This document shows, one piece after another, positions 25,633 through 34,709 of a DNA stretch of 64,000 bases. Below the pieces are notes generated by a model. That model searched no databases. It was not told the DNA's origin and worked only from the letters and a program-made list of their open reading frames with translations. A program made the position numbers and the translations under genes. Each line of letters opens with the position of its first letter. Position 1 is the first letter of the stretch. Source of the stretch: CAYFIW01 sp964343265 (GTDB lineage: Bacteria > Chloroflexota > Dehalococcoidia > Lucifugimonadales > UBA826); contig CAYFIW010000002.1 of the NCBI GenBank assembly GCA_964343265.1, positions 26,301 to 90,300 on the forward strand, read 5' to 3'.

Positions 25633-25666
25633 TAAAGTGTAAACAGATTAGTTTCCTATTCAAATT

Positions 25667-25951
25667 ATGATAAATAAAGTTCGCAATCTGAACAAAGTAA
25701 TTGAAACTTTTCTGTTACTCCTTATAAGGGGTTACCAGAGGTTAATATCCCCATATTTACCAGCCGTTTGTAGGCATATCCCAACCTGTTCCTCATACTC
25801 CCATGAGGCAATTAGTATCCATGGGATTCGTAAAGGTGTTTTATTGTCTGTGTTAAGAGTTTTAAGGTGTAATCCATTCGGAACGCAAGGCTATGACCCG
25901 GTACCCTTGAGAAGCCCTGAGAGTTATATTGCAAAACGAGAGTGTGCATAG
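25667..25951 (+). CDS. yidD: Membrane protein insertion efficiency factor YidD
   Basis: A 94-residue protein with an N-terminal amphipathic or hydrophobic helix and the YidD core: YQRLISPYLPAVCRHIPTCSSYSHEAI, then GVLLSVLRVLRCNPFGTQGYDPVP. The three conserved cysteines are present. It sits between rnpA and the propeller lipoprotein gene. It assists YidC-dependent membrane protein insertion, in line with yidC two genes downstream. Confidence 0.95.
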   Translation: MINKVRNLNKVIETFLLLLIRGYQRLISPYLPAVCRHIPTCSSYSHEAISIHGIRKGVLLSVLRVLRCNPFGTQGYDPVPLRSPESYIAKRECA

Positions 25952-25955
25952 AGTA

Positions 25956-27128
25956 ATGACTGGGTTAAAAAGAAAAATGCTCTTGCCTTACATTTTGATT
26001 ACATCAATGCTATTCCTAGTAGCCTCGTTAGCTTGTTCAACTTTGTCCAACCCGGAAGGTTGGTCTGGAGGCGTATTAGTAGGTGAATCTATAGTAATCG
26101 GGAGCATGGATGGACAGGTCTTATCCCTTAATGTTGATACAGGGGAACATAACTGGGAACCTGCTTTAGTAAGGGTAGACGATAAAAATAAGAATAGAAG
26201 AGCGATATATGGCACCCCTTTGGTTCAAGATAACGTCATTTTCGTGACTTCCTATGATGGTAAGGTCCATGCATTTTCTATGATTGATGGAAAACTACTA
26301 GAAACAGAGCCAGTCACAGACGAATTTGTGGGCGGGATTTCATACTATGAAAATAGACTTTTTTTTGGTTCTAGTGACGGAGTTATGTACGGCTATGATG
26401 TAGAGATCATGGACCAAACAGTTATGATGAAAAAAGCTTGGGAGTACAAGGCAAATGACAGTATTTGGTCTACCCCGGTTATTTCTAATGGTTTATTGTT
26501 TTTTACGTCATTAGACCATTTTGTATACGCCCTGGATCCTTCGGATGGTAGTTTTGTATGGAAAATGGAAACAGGAGCTGCCTTAGTGTCTGATCCTGTC
26601 GTAGATGGCGATAATTTGTATGTTGGATCTTTCGATACAAATTTCTATGCCATTAACATTAATTCTGGTAAAGAAAAATGGAGATTTACGGATTCTTCGA
26701 ACTGGTATTGGGGGAGTGCTCTTTTGAGCGGAGACACTATATATGTTCCATCTCTCGAGGGAAAACTATATGCACTCAACGTACAAACCGGTTCAAAGCA
26801 GTGGGAAACAGAGTTAGTGGGTCCGGTTGTGGGAACGCCGGCTATAGTATCGGACATGATTGTATTTGGGTCTCGCGATGGACAAATTCGCGTAGCAGAG
26901 CTATCGTCAGGGATGATACTCGCAAGTTGCGATATAGGAGAAAAAATTGAGTCTCCAATAATATCAGTGGATAACGCGGTATATTTTAGTGCTAGGGATC
27001 ATTCTGTGAGATCTCTTTTGATTAAACAAAATGGGAATCCGGATGAGAAATGGGATTCTCCATATTTCTCTGAAAAGGCTAAGGATGAAGAGGATCCTAC
27101 GCCTAATGATTGGTCGCCGTCTTGCTAA
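25956..27128 (+). CDS. PQQ-like beta-propeller lipoprotein (BamB-like fold)
   Basis: A 390-residue exported protein. A basic, hydrophobic signal peptide ends in SLAC, so Cys27 is probably lipidated. At least six repeats of the PQQ-type blade follow (for example GVVYALD-like elements such as VYALDPSDGSFVWKM, FYAININSGKEKWRF, LYALNVQTGSKQWET). The frame is open from a TTG at 25929 inside yidD, but the ATG at 25956, 5 nt after the yidD stop, gives a proper signal peptide. Its place between yidD and yidC suggests a role in membrane or outer-surface protein biogenesis. Confidence 0.85.
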   Translation: MTGLKRKMLLPYILITSMLFLVASLACSTLSNPEGWSGGVLVGESIVIGSMDGQVLSLNVDTGEHNWEPALVRVDDKNKNRRAIYGTPLVQDNVIFVTSYDGKVHAFSMIDGKLLETEPVTDEFVGGISYYENRLFFGSSDGVMYGYDVEIMDQTVMMKKAWEYKANDSIWSTPVISNGLLFFTSLDHFVYALDPSDGSFVWKMETGAALVSDPVVDGDNLYVGSFDTNFYAININSGKEKWRFTDSSNWYWGSALLSGDTIYVPSLEGKLYALNVQTGSKQWETELVGPVVGTPAIVSDMIVFGSRDGQIRVAELSSGMILASCDIGEKIESPIISVDNAVYFSARDHSVRSLLIKQNGNPDEKWDSPYFSEKAKDEEDPTPNDWSPSC

Positions 27129-27158
27129 CTTCAGGTAATTAAAAAGAGGTATTTGAGT

Positions 27159-28076
27159 TTGGAATTTTTGGGCCAAATATGGAGCAACGTATTTATTCAA
27201 CCTATGATAAATACGTTGATTTTGCTCTATAGCTTGGCGTTTAGTAATTTCGGTATTGCAATAGCTATTTTCACAATAGTTATTAGAGCTGCCATGATGC
27301 CGCTTACAGTAAAACAAAGTAAGCAAATGAAGGCTATGTCTGCATTGCAGCCAAAAATTAAAGAGATACAGAGTCGGTTTGCCAATGACAAACAAAGGCA
27401 ATCAAAAGAGACCATGCAGCTATATAAAGACCAAGGTGTTAATCCAATTGGATGTCTTGGTCCCATGTTTATTCAGATGCCTATTTGGATAGGACTATAT
27501 CAGGCTATATTAAAGACGGTTCCTACAACACCTGAGAGCCTTGTTGGCTTATCTGGAAATCTCTATACATGGTTACCTTTCGTACAGGAAGTAATACCCA
27601 TTAATAGCGCATTCCTTTGGCTTGATCTCTCGTCTCCTGATCCTCTTCCGGTATTACCTTTGCTAGTAGGGATATCGATGTTTCTGATGCAAAAAATGAC
27701 AACGATGCCTGCGGCTGACGAAAAACAAGCTTCTACAAATCGTATGATGCTTTGGATGATGCCATTGATGTTTGGTTTTTTTTCTATGCAATTTCCCAGC
27801 GGGCTTGCGCTATATTGGGTGATTTCCAACTTGGTAGGAATTGTGATACAAGGTTTCATAACAGGTTGGGAACCGTTACAGAACTTATTAGATTTTAAAA
27901 AGAGTCGTTCTCCAGAGCCGGCAACAGCTATGGCTTCTGCAGGGAACGCTGCGCTCGAGGAGAATGAACAAAATGGAATCGATAGAGATGACAGGGAAGA
28001 CGGTGGACGAGGCTCTGGAAATCGCCCTAAGAGAACTAGACGCCGACCGAGGAGAGGTCGAAATAGACGTCATTAG
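27159..28076 (+). CDS. yidC: Membrane protein insertase YidC/Oxa1
   Basis: Inserts proteins into the cytoplasmic membrane. It is the short form without the large periplasmic domain: EFLGQIWSNVFIQPMINTLILLY, the conserved Arg in FTIVIRAAMMPLTVKQ, a cytoplasmic coiled hairpin (SKQMKAMSALQPKIKEIQ), then four more hydrophobic segments and a strongly basic tail (about residues 275-305) that fits ribosome contact. GAGGT at 27146-27150 is too close to a TTG at 27153 and well spaced for the TTG at 27159. Its last ~104 nt overlap jag out of frame. Confidence 0.95.
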   Translation: MEFLGQIWSNVFIQPMINTLILLYSLAFSNFGIAIAIFTIVIRAAMMPLTVKQSKQMKAMSALQPKIKEIQSRFANDKQRQSKETMQLYKDQGVNPIGCLGPMFIQMPIWIGLYQAILKTVPTTPESLVGLSGNLYTWLPFVQEVIPINSAFLWLDLSSPDPLPVLPLLVGISMFLMQKMTTMPAADEKQASTNRMMLWMMPLMFGFFSMQFPSGLALYWVISNLVGIVIQGFITGWEPLQNLLDFKKSRSPEPATAMASAGNAALEENEQNGIDRDDREDGGRGSGNRPKRTRRRPRRGRNRRH

Positions 28077-28626
28077 CCGCGGAAAATCGGGGATGTTTGG
28101 GATAGGTAGTGAACCGGCGAAGATAAAAGTAACAAAATTATTAATAGAATCCAATGATATTGATTCTCTGGATATAGTCACTGTATCTAGAGAGGTGATC
28201 AACAATTTGATTTCCAATATGGGAGTGAATGTTATTTGTAATCTCAGGCAATCTGATAGTGAAGATATTGGGGGACCTGTATTTGAGATAGAAGGTGACG
28301 ATTCAGGATTATTAATAGGAAGAAAGGGAGAAACCCTCCGATCGTTACAATTTTTGGTTAGATATTTGGTTAGTAAGAAGACAGGTCAGAGGGCCAATCT
28401 TTCTTTAGATGTAGAGGGATACGATGAAAGAAGACGGCAATCACTTAGTAATCTAGCAAATCGGGTATCACAAAGAGTAGTTAAGACTGGACGTTCAATT
28501 GAACTCGAGCCCATGAATGCACGTGAAAGAAGAGTTGTACATATGTCATTATCGGATAGAGATGACGTTTTTACTGAGAGTTCTGGTAATGGAGAAGATA
28601 GACGGGTTGTGATTTCACCTTCTTAG
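27973..28626 (+). CDS. jag: Jag/SpoIIIJ-associated RNA-binding protein (Jag_N-KH-R3H)
   Basis: A cytoplasmic RNA-binding protein usually made with YidC. Domains in order: Jag_N (ESIEMTGKTVDEALEIAL to SGMFGIGSEPAKIKV), a KH domain with GLLIGRKGETLRSLQFL, and an R3H domain with ERRVVHMSL near the end. A GAGGAGA ribosome binding site is at 27957-27963. An ATG at 27964 is possible, but the ATG at 27973 gives better spacing and the family N-terminus. The Jag_N coding sequence is also read in another frame as the YidC tail. Confidence 0.93.
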   Translation: MESIEMTGKTVDEALEIALRELDADRGEVEIDVISRGKSGMFGIGSEPAKIKVTKLLIESNDIDSLDIVTVSREVINNLISNMGVNVICNLRQSDSEDIGGPVFEIEGDDSGLLIGRKGETLRSLQFLVRYLVSKKTGQRANLSLDVEGYDERRRQSLSNLANRVSQRVVKTGRSIELEPMNARERRVVHMSLSDRDDVFTESSGNGEDRRVVISPS

Positions 28627-28682
28627 TAATTGTAAGTTGCTGGAATACTATAGTTACATTAGTTTAAACTCCACTCTCGATA

Positions 28683-29519
28683 ATGATCGATTATTTCGCT
28701 ATAGGACACATCACAGAAGATGTGATAGACCAGGTTTCTTTGCCAGGTGGGACAGTGTTTTACGGGGCTCTGACTGCATCACAGTTGGGTCTTACCTCTG
28801 CTATTTTGACTAGTTGTCCAAGAGGTTATTTGCCTCCAGATAAGTTGTCCTCCACGGAAATCGCTATAGTAGAATCTGAACAAATAACTAGGTTTCAGAA
28901 CACCTATGAATTCGTTGGTTCCGAGACTTATCGTACTCAAACTGTAAAAAGTGTCGCAGGTAAAATTCAAGGGAATGATGTTCCAGAAGATTGGCTAGAG
29001 TCAAAATTGATACATTTAGGACCGTTAGTTGGAGAGATAGATGATGAGGTTGTTAAGCTTTTCCCTGACTCGCTCGTAGCTCTTTCATTACAAGGTTGGT
29101 TGAGGCAATTGGATTCAAATGGAGTAGTTCGAAATAAAGTCTGGTCAGGAACCGAAATACTTCTTCACGCTGATCTTGGATTTTGCTCTATAGAGGACCT
29201 AAGTCCTGATGTTGATATCGAAGAATGGGCTAATCTTGTACCTTTGTTGGTCATTACGGATGGTAGGCGTGGTGCAATGATTTATGAAAAAGGAGTACCT
29301 TTTAAGATTGCCCCGATTTCTGTCGAAGAGGTTGATCCGACGGGTGCTGGAGATGTTTTTGCTGCTGCATTTTTGATCAGATATTCAGAGACCATGGACT
29401 CAATGGAATCTGCAATCTATGCATCTATAGCTGCAGGCCTTAGTGTCTCATCTTTGGGCGGAGATTCTATACCAGACAGGGATTATATCTGCGAAATCAG
29501 GAAGAAATTGAATTTGTAG
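28683..29519 (+). CDS. PfkB-family sugar or nucleoside kinase
   Basis: A ribokinase-fold kinase of 278 residues. The PfkB signature 2 is clear (EVDPTGAGDVFAAAFLIRY, with catalytic Asp in GAGD). The N-terminal part has AIGHITEDVI and a GGTVFYGALTASQLG segment matching the GG-N/GG-T substrate loop. It is shorter than most ribokinases and lacks several substrate contacts, so the substrate is open. It lies 56 nt after jag and before the AI-2E permease. Confidence 0.85.
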   Translation: MIDYFAIGHITEDVIDQVSLPGGTVFYGALTASQLGLTSAILTSCPRGYLPPDKLSSTEIAIVESEQITRFQNTYEFVGSETYRTQTVKSVAGKIQGNDVPEDWLESKLIHLGPLVGEIDDEVVKLFPDSLVALSLQGWLRQLDSNGVVRNKVWSGTEILLHADLGFCSIEDLSPDVDIEEWANLVPLLVITDGRRGAMIYEKGVPFKIAPISVEEVDPTGAGDVFAAAFLIRYSETMDSMESAIYASIAAGLSVSSLGGDSIPDRDYICEIRKKLNL

Positions 29520-29648
29520 TTTAGTTTGTTGCCTATTTGTGCATCTGGAGACATAATTGCTTTATTCTTGTAGCTTTTATCTCTGTGCTGGGACTTGGAT
29601 TTAGAATCTAGTCACATAATCTTGCTTACGCGACATTCACAGGTGGGT

Positions 29649-30761
29649 ATGAAAATAGACTTTACTCTTGAAAAGATAACAAAAATTGCTTTAGTTATCT
29701 TTATACTTGCGGCTCTTATATTTGTGCTTTATTTTGTGAAAGGAGCTTTATTCCCATTTGTTATAGGTATAGTTTTAACCTACGTTCTACATCCTATAGT
29801 CATTTCCTTGGAAAAGGTTCTTCCGTTTAAAAAGGAATATCCAAATTTAATTCGCAGCGTCTCTATTTCTATTGTTTATTTGCTTATGGCTTTTATATTG
29901 ATCATAGCGTTGATATTGATACTTCCACCTCTCTTTAGCCAGTCGACGGAATTACTGAGTAAACTACCTGCATTTATAACCGATGCTCGTAATACGGTGG
30001 AAGGGTGGAATAGAGAATACGCTACCAGCATTCCTGAAGAAATCCGTTTAGAAATCGATGATATGTTGGCAAACGCGGGAGAGATTTTAGTAGGAGCTTT
30101 TAGAGGAATAATAAATCGAACAGCTTTGGCGGTGGTCCATGCATTGACATTGGTTGTGGGATTGGTTGTAGTACCAATCTTTGTTTTTTATCTATTGAAA
30201 GACAAAGAGAAAGTGCATGAATCTTTCATAGGATATTTTCCATCAGAAATGCAAATTCATGTAGTTCATGTATTGAGAATATTAAATAGAGTTGTAGGGG
30301 CATATGTGCGTGCTCAAGTATCCTTAGCTGCAGGGGTCTGGGTCGTGATTGCAATGGGACTCTTCCTTATGGACGTGGAATACGCAGTTCTATTAGGCTT
30401 CGTGGCAGGTGTGTTTGAATTCGTACCTATAGTTGGAGCGTGGTTGGGTGTGATACCTGCGATTGTTGTCACGCTTTCCACATCCCCTGAAAAAATTTTG
30501 TGGGTAATACTACTCTACGCCGGGGTTCAGACTATTCAGGGGGCTTTCATAGTACCAAGAATACAGAGTTTTGCAATGAAAGTGCATCCTTTGTTGGTTT
30601 TAATAGCTATCGTTTTAGGAAGTGAGATTGGTGGATTATGGGGTGTAATAATTGGGCCACCTGTAGCTGCATCAATAAAGGAGATCCTAGTGTATTTCTC
30701 AAATCCAGATAGTTACACTAACTCTGATTCAGTATCGCTAGAAAGCTTGGATAATACTTAG
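29649..30761 (+). CDS. AI-2E family membrane permease (PerM/YdiK-like)
   Basis: About 370 residues with seven to eight hydrophobic segments. An N-terminal pair is followed by a soluble stretch (about 100-150) with helices, then LVVVPIFVFYLLKDKE and the family block YAVLLGFVAGVFEFVPIVGAWLGVIPA and IQGAFIVPRIQSFAMKVHPL. The frame opens at 29595, but the ATG at 29649 follows AGGTGGG and gives the usual MKIDFTLEK start. Members export small molecules or ions; the substrate here is unknown. The 75-130 nt before it shows nothing else. Confidence 0.87.
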   Translation: MKIDFTLEKITKIALVIFILAALIFVLYFVKGALFPFVIGIVLTYVLHPIVISLEKVLPFKKEYPNLIRSVSISIVYLLMAFILIIALILILPPLFSQSTELLSKLPAFITDARNTVEGWNREYATSIPEEIRLEIDDMLANAGEILVGAFRGIINRTALAVVHALTLVVGLVVVPIFVFYLLKDKEKVHESFIGYFPSEMQIHVVHVLRILNRVVGAYVRAQVSLAAGVWVVIAMGLFLMDVEYAVLLGFVAGVFEFVPIVGAWLGVIPAIVVTLSTSPEKILWVILLYAGVQTIQGAFIVPRIQSFAMKVHPLLVLIAIVLGSEIGGLWGVIIGPPVAASIKEILVYFSNPDSYTNSDSVSLESLDNT

Positions 30762-30815
30762 AAAACTTGAATAAATAAATACGAGTGAATGTATTCGTGG
30801 TATAAGTGAAAAATT

Positions 30816-31538
30816 ATGTTGGAAACTACTCTTCTACACGATGGGACTATTGCGCTTTTTAGATTTGTTGATGATATTGAATTTAGTCAGTTGGACCGGG
30901 AGATCAGTAAGGCTTGTGAGAGTGTGAGATTCGAATCTGATGCTAGAGCCTTATTGGTTACTTCGAAAAATGATGCTTTCCTAAATAAGCCAAGGGAACT
31001 AAAAGATTCCATTCATTCCTGTTTTAGTTGGCATATTTCCGAAGTTGAGATACCCGTTATAGGTATTGTCGAAAGGAATGCATACGGCGTAGGTTTAGAA
31101 TTAATACTTGCTTGCGATATCAGGGTTTGCTCTGTAAATAGCAAATTCTCCATGAATCACATTGTTGACGGGTTTTTACCGTCAAATGGTGGTACACAAA
31201 GGCTTCCAAGAATTGTAGGGCAGGGTAGGGCATTGGATTTAATGCTGTCTGGTAGGGAATTTGATTCAGATGAAGCTCATGATAGTGGTGTGGTCCAATA
31301 TGTCAGCGAATTTTCAGCGTTCGATGATGCTTTGGCCCTAGCTAAGACGATATCAAACTATGGTCCTATTGCAACTAAATATTTGAAAGAGGCCGTTAAG
31401 TCTGGTGTAGACATGTCTTTTCAACAGGGTATGAAGCTTGAATCCGATCTTAGCGTAATACTACAAAGTACAGATGATAGGTCAGAAGGTATCCATTCTT
31501 TTTTGTCTGGGAATCAACCCCAATATGAGGGTAGATAG
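30816..31538 (+). CDS. Divergent enoyl-CoA hydratase/isomerase family protein
   Basis: A 240-residue crotonase-fold protein. The second oxyanion segment is recognisable as VERNAYGVGLELILACDIRV, then LPSNGGTQRLPRIVGQGRALDLMLSG. The first oxyanion motif (usually FCAGAD) is degraded to DAFLNKPREL. The position of the first catalytic Glu reads His (SMNHIVDGFLP), and the second is Asp (ALDLML). So it may not be a hydratase; a thioesterase, lyase or non-catalytic partner role is possible. The next gene is a second crotonase 10 nt on. Confidence 0.75.
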   Translation: MLETTLLHDGTIALFRFVDDIEFSQLDREISKACESVRFESDARALLVTSKNDAFLNKPRELKDSIHSCFSWHISEVEIPVIGIVERNAYGVGLELILACDIRVCSVNSKFSMNHIVDGFLPSNGGTQRLPRIVGQGRALDLMLSGREFDSDEAHDSGVVQYVSEFSAFDDALALAKTISNYGPIATKYLKEAVKSGVDMSFQQGMKLESDLSVILQSTDDRSEGIHSFLSGNQPQYEGR

Positions 31539-31548
31539 AGTCGTATAC

Positions 31549-32271
31549 ATGGACAATGTCATAGATTACGAAAAAATTGAAGGCGTGGCTTTTTTGACGC
31601 TTAATCGTCCCGATATGATAAATGCATTCAATGTTGCAATGAGAGATGAGATGTATGAATTATTGCGTTTGACTGATGATGATCCTGATTGTTTAGTAGT
31701 GGTTATACGGGGATCGGGTGATCGTGGCTTTTGCGCTGGTGCAGACCTCACAGAATTTGGTACAGCTCCATCGCAAATTATAGCTAGGGAAGTTAGGTGG
31801 GAACGCGATTTATGGGGATTGTTTCAGGTACATAAAAAACCATTGATAGCTTCTTTGCACGGGCATGTTATTGGATCCGGTGTAGAGATCGCTTCACTAT
31901 GCGATATACGAATAGCCTCAGATAACTGCAAATTTAGGATGCCGGAAGTTGCGTTAGGAATGATCCCGGCGGCCGGTGGAAGCCAGTCGATATCACGCCT
32001 TGCAGGGAGTTCGGTAGCTTTAGATATGTTGCTAACTAATAGGGTTTTTGATAGTAATTATGCAAGGAAAATTGGTCTTGTTGACCGAGTAGTGTCACTT
32101 GATAAATTAGGTATAGCAACAATGAATCTTGCGAATCAGATAAAAATGTTCGATGTTGGTTTGATTAGAAAAATGAAACAAATGGTTCGTCTAGGTGCAG
32201 ATATGAATTTGCATAACGCACTAGAGTTTGAAAAGAGGACAGCACGTTCGGTAAAAGCTGATTTATACTAA
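31549..32271 (+). CDS. Enoyl-CoA hydratase/isomerase family protein
   Basis: A 240-residue crotonase. Oxyanion motifs are intact: GFCAGADLTEF and HGHVIGSGVEIASLCDIRIAS. The first Glu is present in MPEVALGMIP, while the second catalytic position is Asp (ALDMLLT), as in many isomerase or lyase members. The open frame reaches into the previous gene, but the ATG at 31549 gives the normal N-terminus. It pairs with the divergent crotonase upstream, so a two-subunit or two-step acyl-CoA reaction is a fair guess. Confidence 0.87.
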   Translation: MDNVIDYEKIEGVAFLTLNRPDMINAFNVAMRDEMYELLRLTDDDPDCLVVVIRGSGDRGFCAGADLTEFGTAPSQIIAREVRWERDLWGLFQVHKKPLIASLHGHVIGSGVEIASLCDIRIASDNCKFRMPEVALGMIPAAGGSQSISRLAGSSVALDMLLTNRVFDSNYARKIGLVDRVVSLDKLGIATMNLANQIKMFDVGLIRKMKQMVRLGADMNLHNALEFEKRTARSVKADLY

Positions 32272-32280
32272 ACTAAATAG

Positions 32281-32354
32281 TGGCTGCCCGGCCAGGATTC
32301 GAACCTGGGTCGAAGGATTCAAAGTCCTTAGTGCTACCACTACACCACCGGGCA
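32281..32354 (-). tRNA. tRNA-Gln (anticodon UUG)
   Basis: Read on the minus strand it folds as a cloverleaf. A 7-bp acceptor stem (TGCCCGG / CCGGGCA), a D-stem GTGT/GCAC, and an anticodon stem AAGGA/TCCTT with loop CTTTGAA give anticodon TTG. A 5-bp T-stem with TTCGAAT follows, then discriminator G and an encoded CCA end at 32281-32283. The weak U-A first pair fits glutamine tRNAs. It is convergent with the crotonase gene and divergent from moxR. Confidence 0.95.
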
Positions 32355-32484
32355 TCGTTCAATCGACTTACTAGTATAGAACAGACTTGAGAAACTCTCA
32401 TCATTTACAATTGCAGTTTTGGTTGTTTATTTGTAGAGACAAGTTCTTAAGTAAGAAAAATGTAGATTTCAATAGGAAACACAG

Positions 32485-33438
32485 ATGGAAGATTCAAAAC
32501 TCGTAATACGAAATTCAATTGAATTATTACGTAGCGCTGTAAAAAGTATTGTCGTTGGAAAAGATAACGTGGTAGATCTAGCGATTACTGCCATTCTATG
32601 TGGGGGACATATTCTTACTGAAGACGTGCCTGGCATAGGCAAAACTACTCTAGCCCGAGCCATTTCGGGAGCAATGGATTTTTCTTATGGTCGGGTTCAG
32701 TTTACCCCTGATTTGATGCCATCAGATGTTGTTGGATTGAACTGGTTTAACCAGCAAAAAAATGCCTTTGAGTTTAGAACGGGTCCCATATTTAATCAGA
32801 TAATACTTGCAGATGAAATAAACAGAGCAACTCCTCGAACGCAATCGGCCCTTTTGGAAGCGATGCAAGAAGGCCAAGTTACCATAGACGGGGAATCAAA
32901 AATTTTACCGGCTCCATTTATTGTAATTGCCACCCAAAACCCTATTGATATGGAAGGTACTTTTCCGTTGCCAGAAGCACAGTTAGACAGATTCATGATG
33001 AGGATAAGTCTAGGATATCCTTCTGCTCTTGAAGAAGAACTCGTAGTAAGTAGATACAATTTTCACGATCCTTTCGATAACCTAGATGCTGCAATCAATT
33101 TTGACACCTATAGAACTATGTCTGAATCTGTAAATCTCATTCAAGTTAGTGAAAACATACGCAATTATTTAATATCTTTAGTACGAGCGACTAGAGACTC
33201 AGAAAACGTTAGGCTGGGAGCGAGTCCTAGAGGGTCTATCGCGCTATATAAGGCCTCTCAAGCTTATGCGCTAATGTCAGGGCGTGATTTTGTTATTCCT
33301 GATGATGTAAAACTTTTGTCAGAGCCTGTTCTGGCCCACAGAATTATTCTCTCTTCAAATGCTTCCTTAAGGGGAATAACTCAGCAGTCAGTTATCCAAG
33401 ATGTATTGGAGACTATTTCAGTCCCGATAGAATACTGA
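32485..33438 (+). CDS. MoxR-family AAA+ ATPase
   Basis: A 317-residue MoxR chaperone-like ATPase. Walker A is DVPGIGKTTLARA, Walker B is IILADEINRATPRTQSALLEAMQE, sensor 1 is FIVIATQNPIDMEGTFPLPEAQLDRF, and the lid has GASPRGSIALYKASQA. An AGGAAA ribosome binding site precedes the ATG. The next two genes (DUF58 and DUF4129-like) complete the usual moxR cluster, whose ATPase remodels or loads partners that carry von Willebrand-like domains. Confidence 0.95.
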   Translation: MEDSKLVIRNSIELLRSAVKSIVVGKDNVVDLAITAILCGGHILTEDVPGIGKTTLARAISGAMDFSYGRVQFTPDLMPSDVVGLNWFNQQKNAFEFRTGPIFNQIILADEINRATPRTQSALLEAMQEGQVTIDGESKILPAPFIVIATQNPIDMEGTFPLPEAQLDRFMMRISLGYPSALEEELVVSRYNFHDPFDNLDAAINFDTYRTMSESVNLIQVSENIRNYLISLVRATRDSENVRLGASPRGSIALYKASQAYALMSGRDFVIPDDVKLLSEPVLAHRIILSSNASLRGITQQSVIQDVLETISVPIEY

Positions 33439-33470
33439 TAAAAATAATTTGGATTTATTATTGGAAGCAT

Positions 33471-34709
33471 ATGATGTTTCGTAGACTGTGGCATGACCTC
33501 TGGGTAACCTTATTTGTTTTATTAATCTTGGTAGGACTATTTTCAAATAAAGGCCTAATCATTGGGATGGGGGCTATGGGACTTTTGGTGGCTGCTCTCT
33601 CATGGGTGTGGAATAGACTTTCATTAGAGGATTTGGAATACCTGAGAAAACTTGATAGGACCCGCGTTTTTGCTGGGGAAAAAGTTAATCTTGAAGTTGA
33701 AATATCAAACAATAAACCTATACCCGTACCAAGGTTAGAGATTGAGGACGAAATTCCAGATTCTTTAGGCATAAAAGGAGGAAATATCACTTATAGTCCT
33801 AACCCTAATTCAACAAGAATTAAGCAAGCTACATCAGTGGGATGGTATGAAAAGACACGATGGGATTACGAACTGATTGCCTATAGGCGAGGATATTTTA
33901 GACTGGGACCGGCCACGATAAAAGGAGGAGATTTATTTGGATTATTTTCGAATTATAAAAAGGATAATTCGAGAGAACATATTTTGGTATACCCAGAAGT
34001 GTTTGATTTGCCGAATTTGGGTCTTCCAGAAACTAATCCACTTGGAGATACCACTAAAGGTTCTAAGATAGTGCAAGATTTCTATACGCCGTCTGGGATA
34101 AGAGATTATCAAAGCGGAGATCCAATGAAGATCGTGGATTGGAACGCTACGGCGAAAAATAATTCTATAAAAGTCAAGACTTATGATCCCACTTCTTCTC
34201 ATACCTTCATTATTGCTGTGGCAGTTGAATCTGCGGATCCTGTATGGAGTGGTTATTCACCAATTTATCTAGAAAGGACTATATCAACTGCTGCTTCCAT
34301 TGCATCTTATTGTGCTGACAAAGGTTTAAAGTACGGACTGTTTTCTAATGGCACGCCTGTTGCCTCAGATAGACCCATGACAATATCACCCAGTAATAAT
34401 CCTGATCAACTAAAGATAATTCTCGAAATATTGGCGACTATTGCACCTATTCCATCAAAGCCAATTCCAGTACTCCTAAATGAAGCGTTACGAAATTTTC
34501 CCGTAAATTCCACTTTAGTTGTTGCTACGTCAACGATGTCTGAGGAATTTATAGAAGTTATAAGACGAGCCAAAAGCTTTGGTCATGACGTTGTAGTGGT
34601 CAACGTTTCTGATACAAAATGTCCCGAATTACCTGCAACTGTTATAACTTACAACATTGGAGAGTACTTGAAAAAAATGGAGATTTCAGGTGACATCGAT
34701 TCAAGATAG
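33471..34709 (+). CDS. DUF58 domain protein of the MoxR cluster
   Basis: A 412-residue protein. Two N-terminal hydrophobic segments (about 7-48) are followed by a beta-rich region of unknown role. The DUF58 signature is GIRDYQSGDPMKIVDWNATAKNNSIKVKTYDP, and the C-terminal part resembles a von Willebrand A-like fold. It lies 32 nt after moxR and overlaps the following membrane gene by 20 nt. Proteins of this kind are MoxR partners; the specific client is not known. Confidence 0.9.
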   Translation: MMFRRLWHDLWVTLFVLLILVGLFSNKGLIIGMGAMGLLVAALSWVWNRLSLEDLEYLRKLDRTRVFAGEKVNLEVEISNNKPIPVPRLEIEDEIPDSLGIKGGNITYSPNPNSTRIKQATSVGWYEKTRWDYELIAYRRGYFRLGPATIKGGDLFGLFSNYKKDNSREHILVYPEVFDLPNLGLPETNPLGDTTKGSKIVQDFYTPSGIRDYQSGDPMKIVDWNATAKNNSIKVKTYDPTSSHTFIIAVAVESADPVWSGYSPIYLERTISTAASIASYCADKGLKYGLFSNGTPVASDRPMTISPSNNPDQLKIILEILATIAPIPSKPIPVLLNEALRNFPVNSTLVVATSTMSEEFIEVIRRAKSFGHDVVVVNVSDTKCPELPATVITYNIGEYLKKMEISGDIDSR

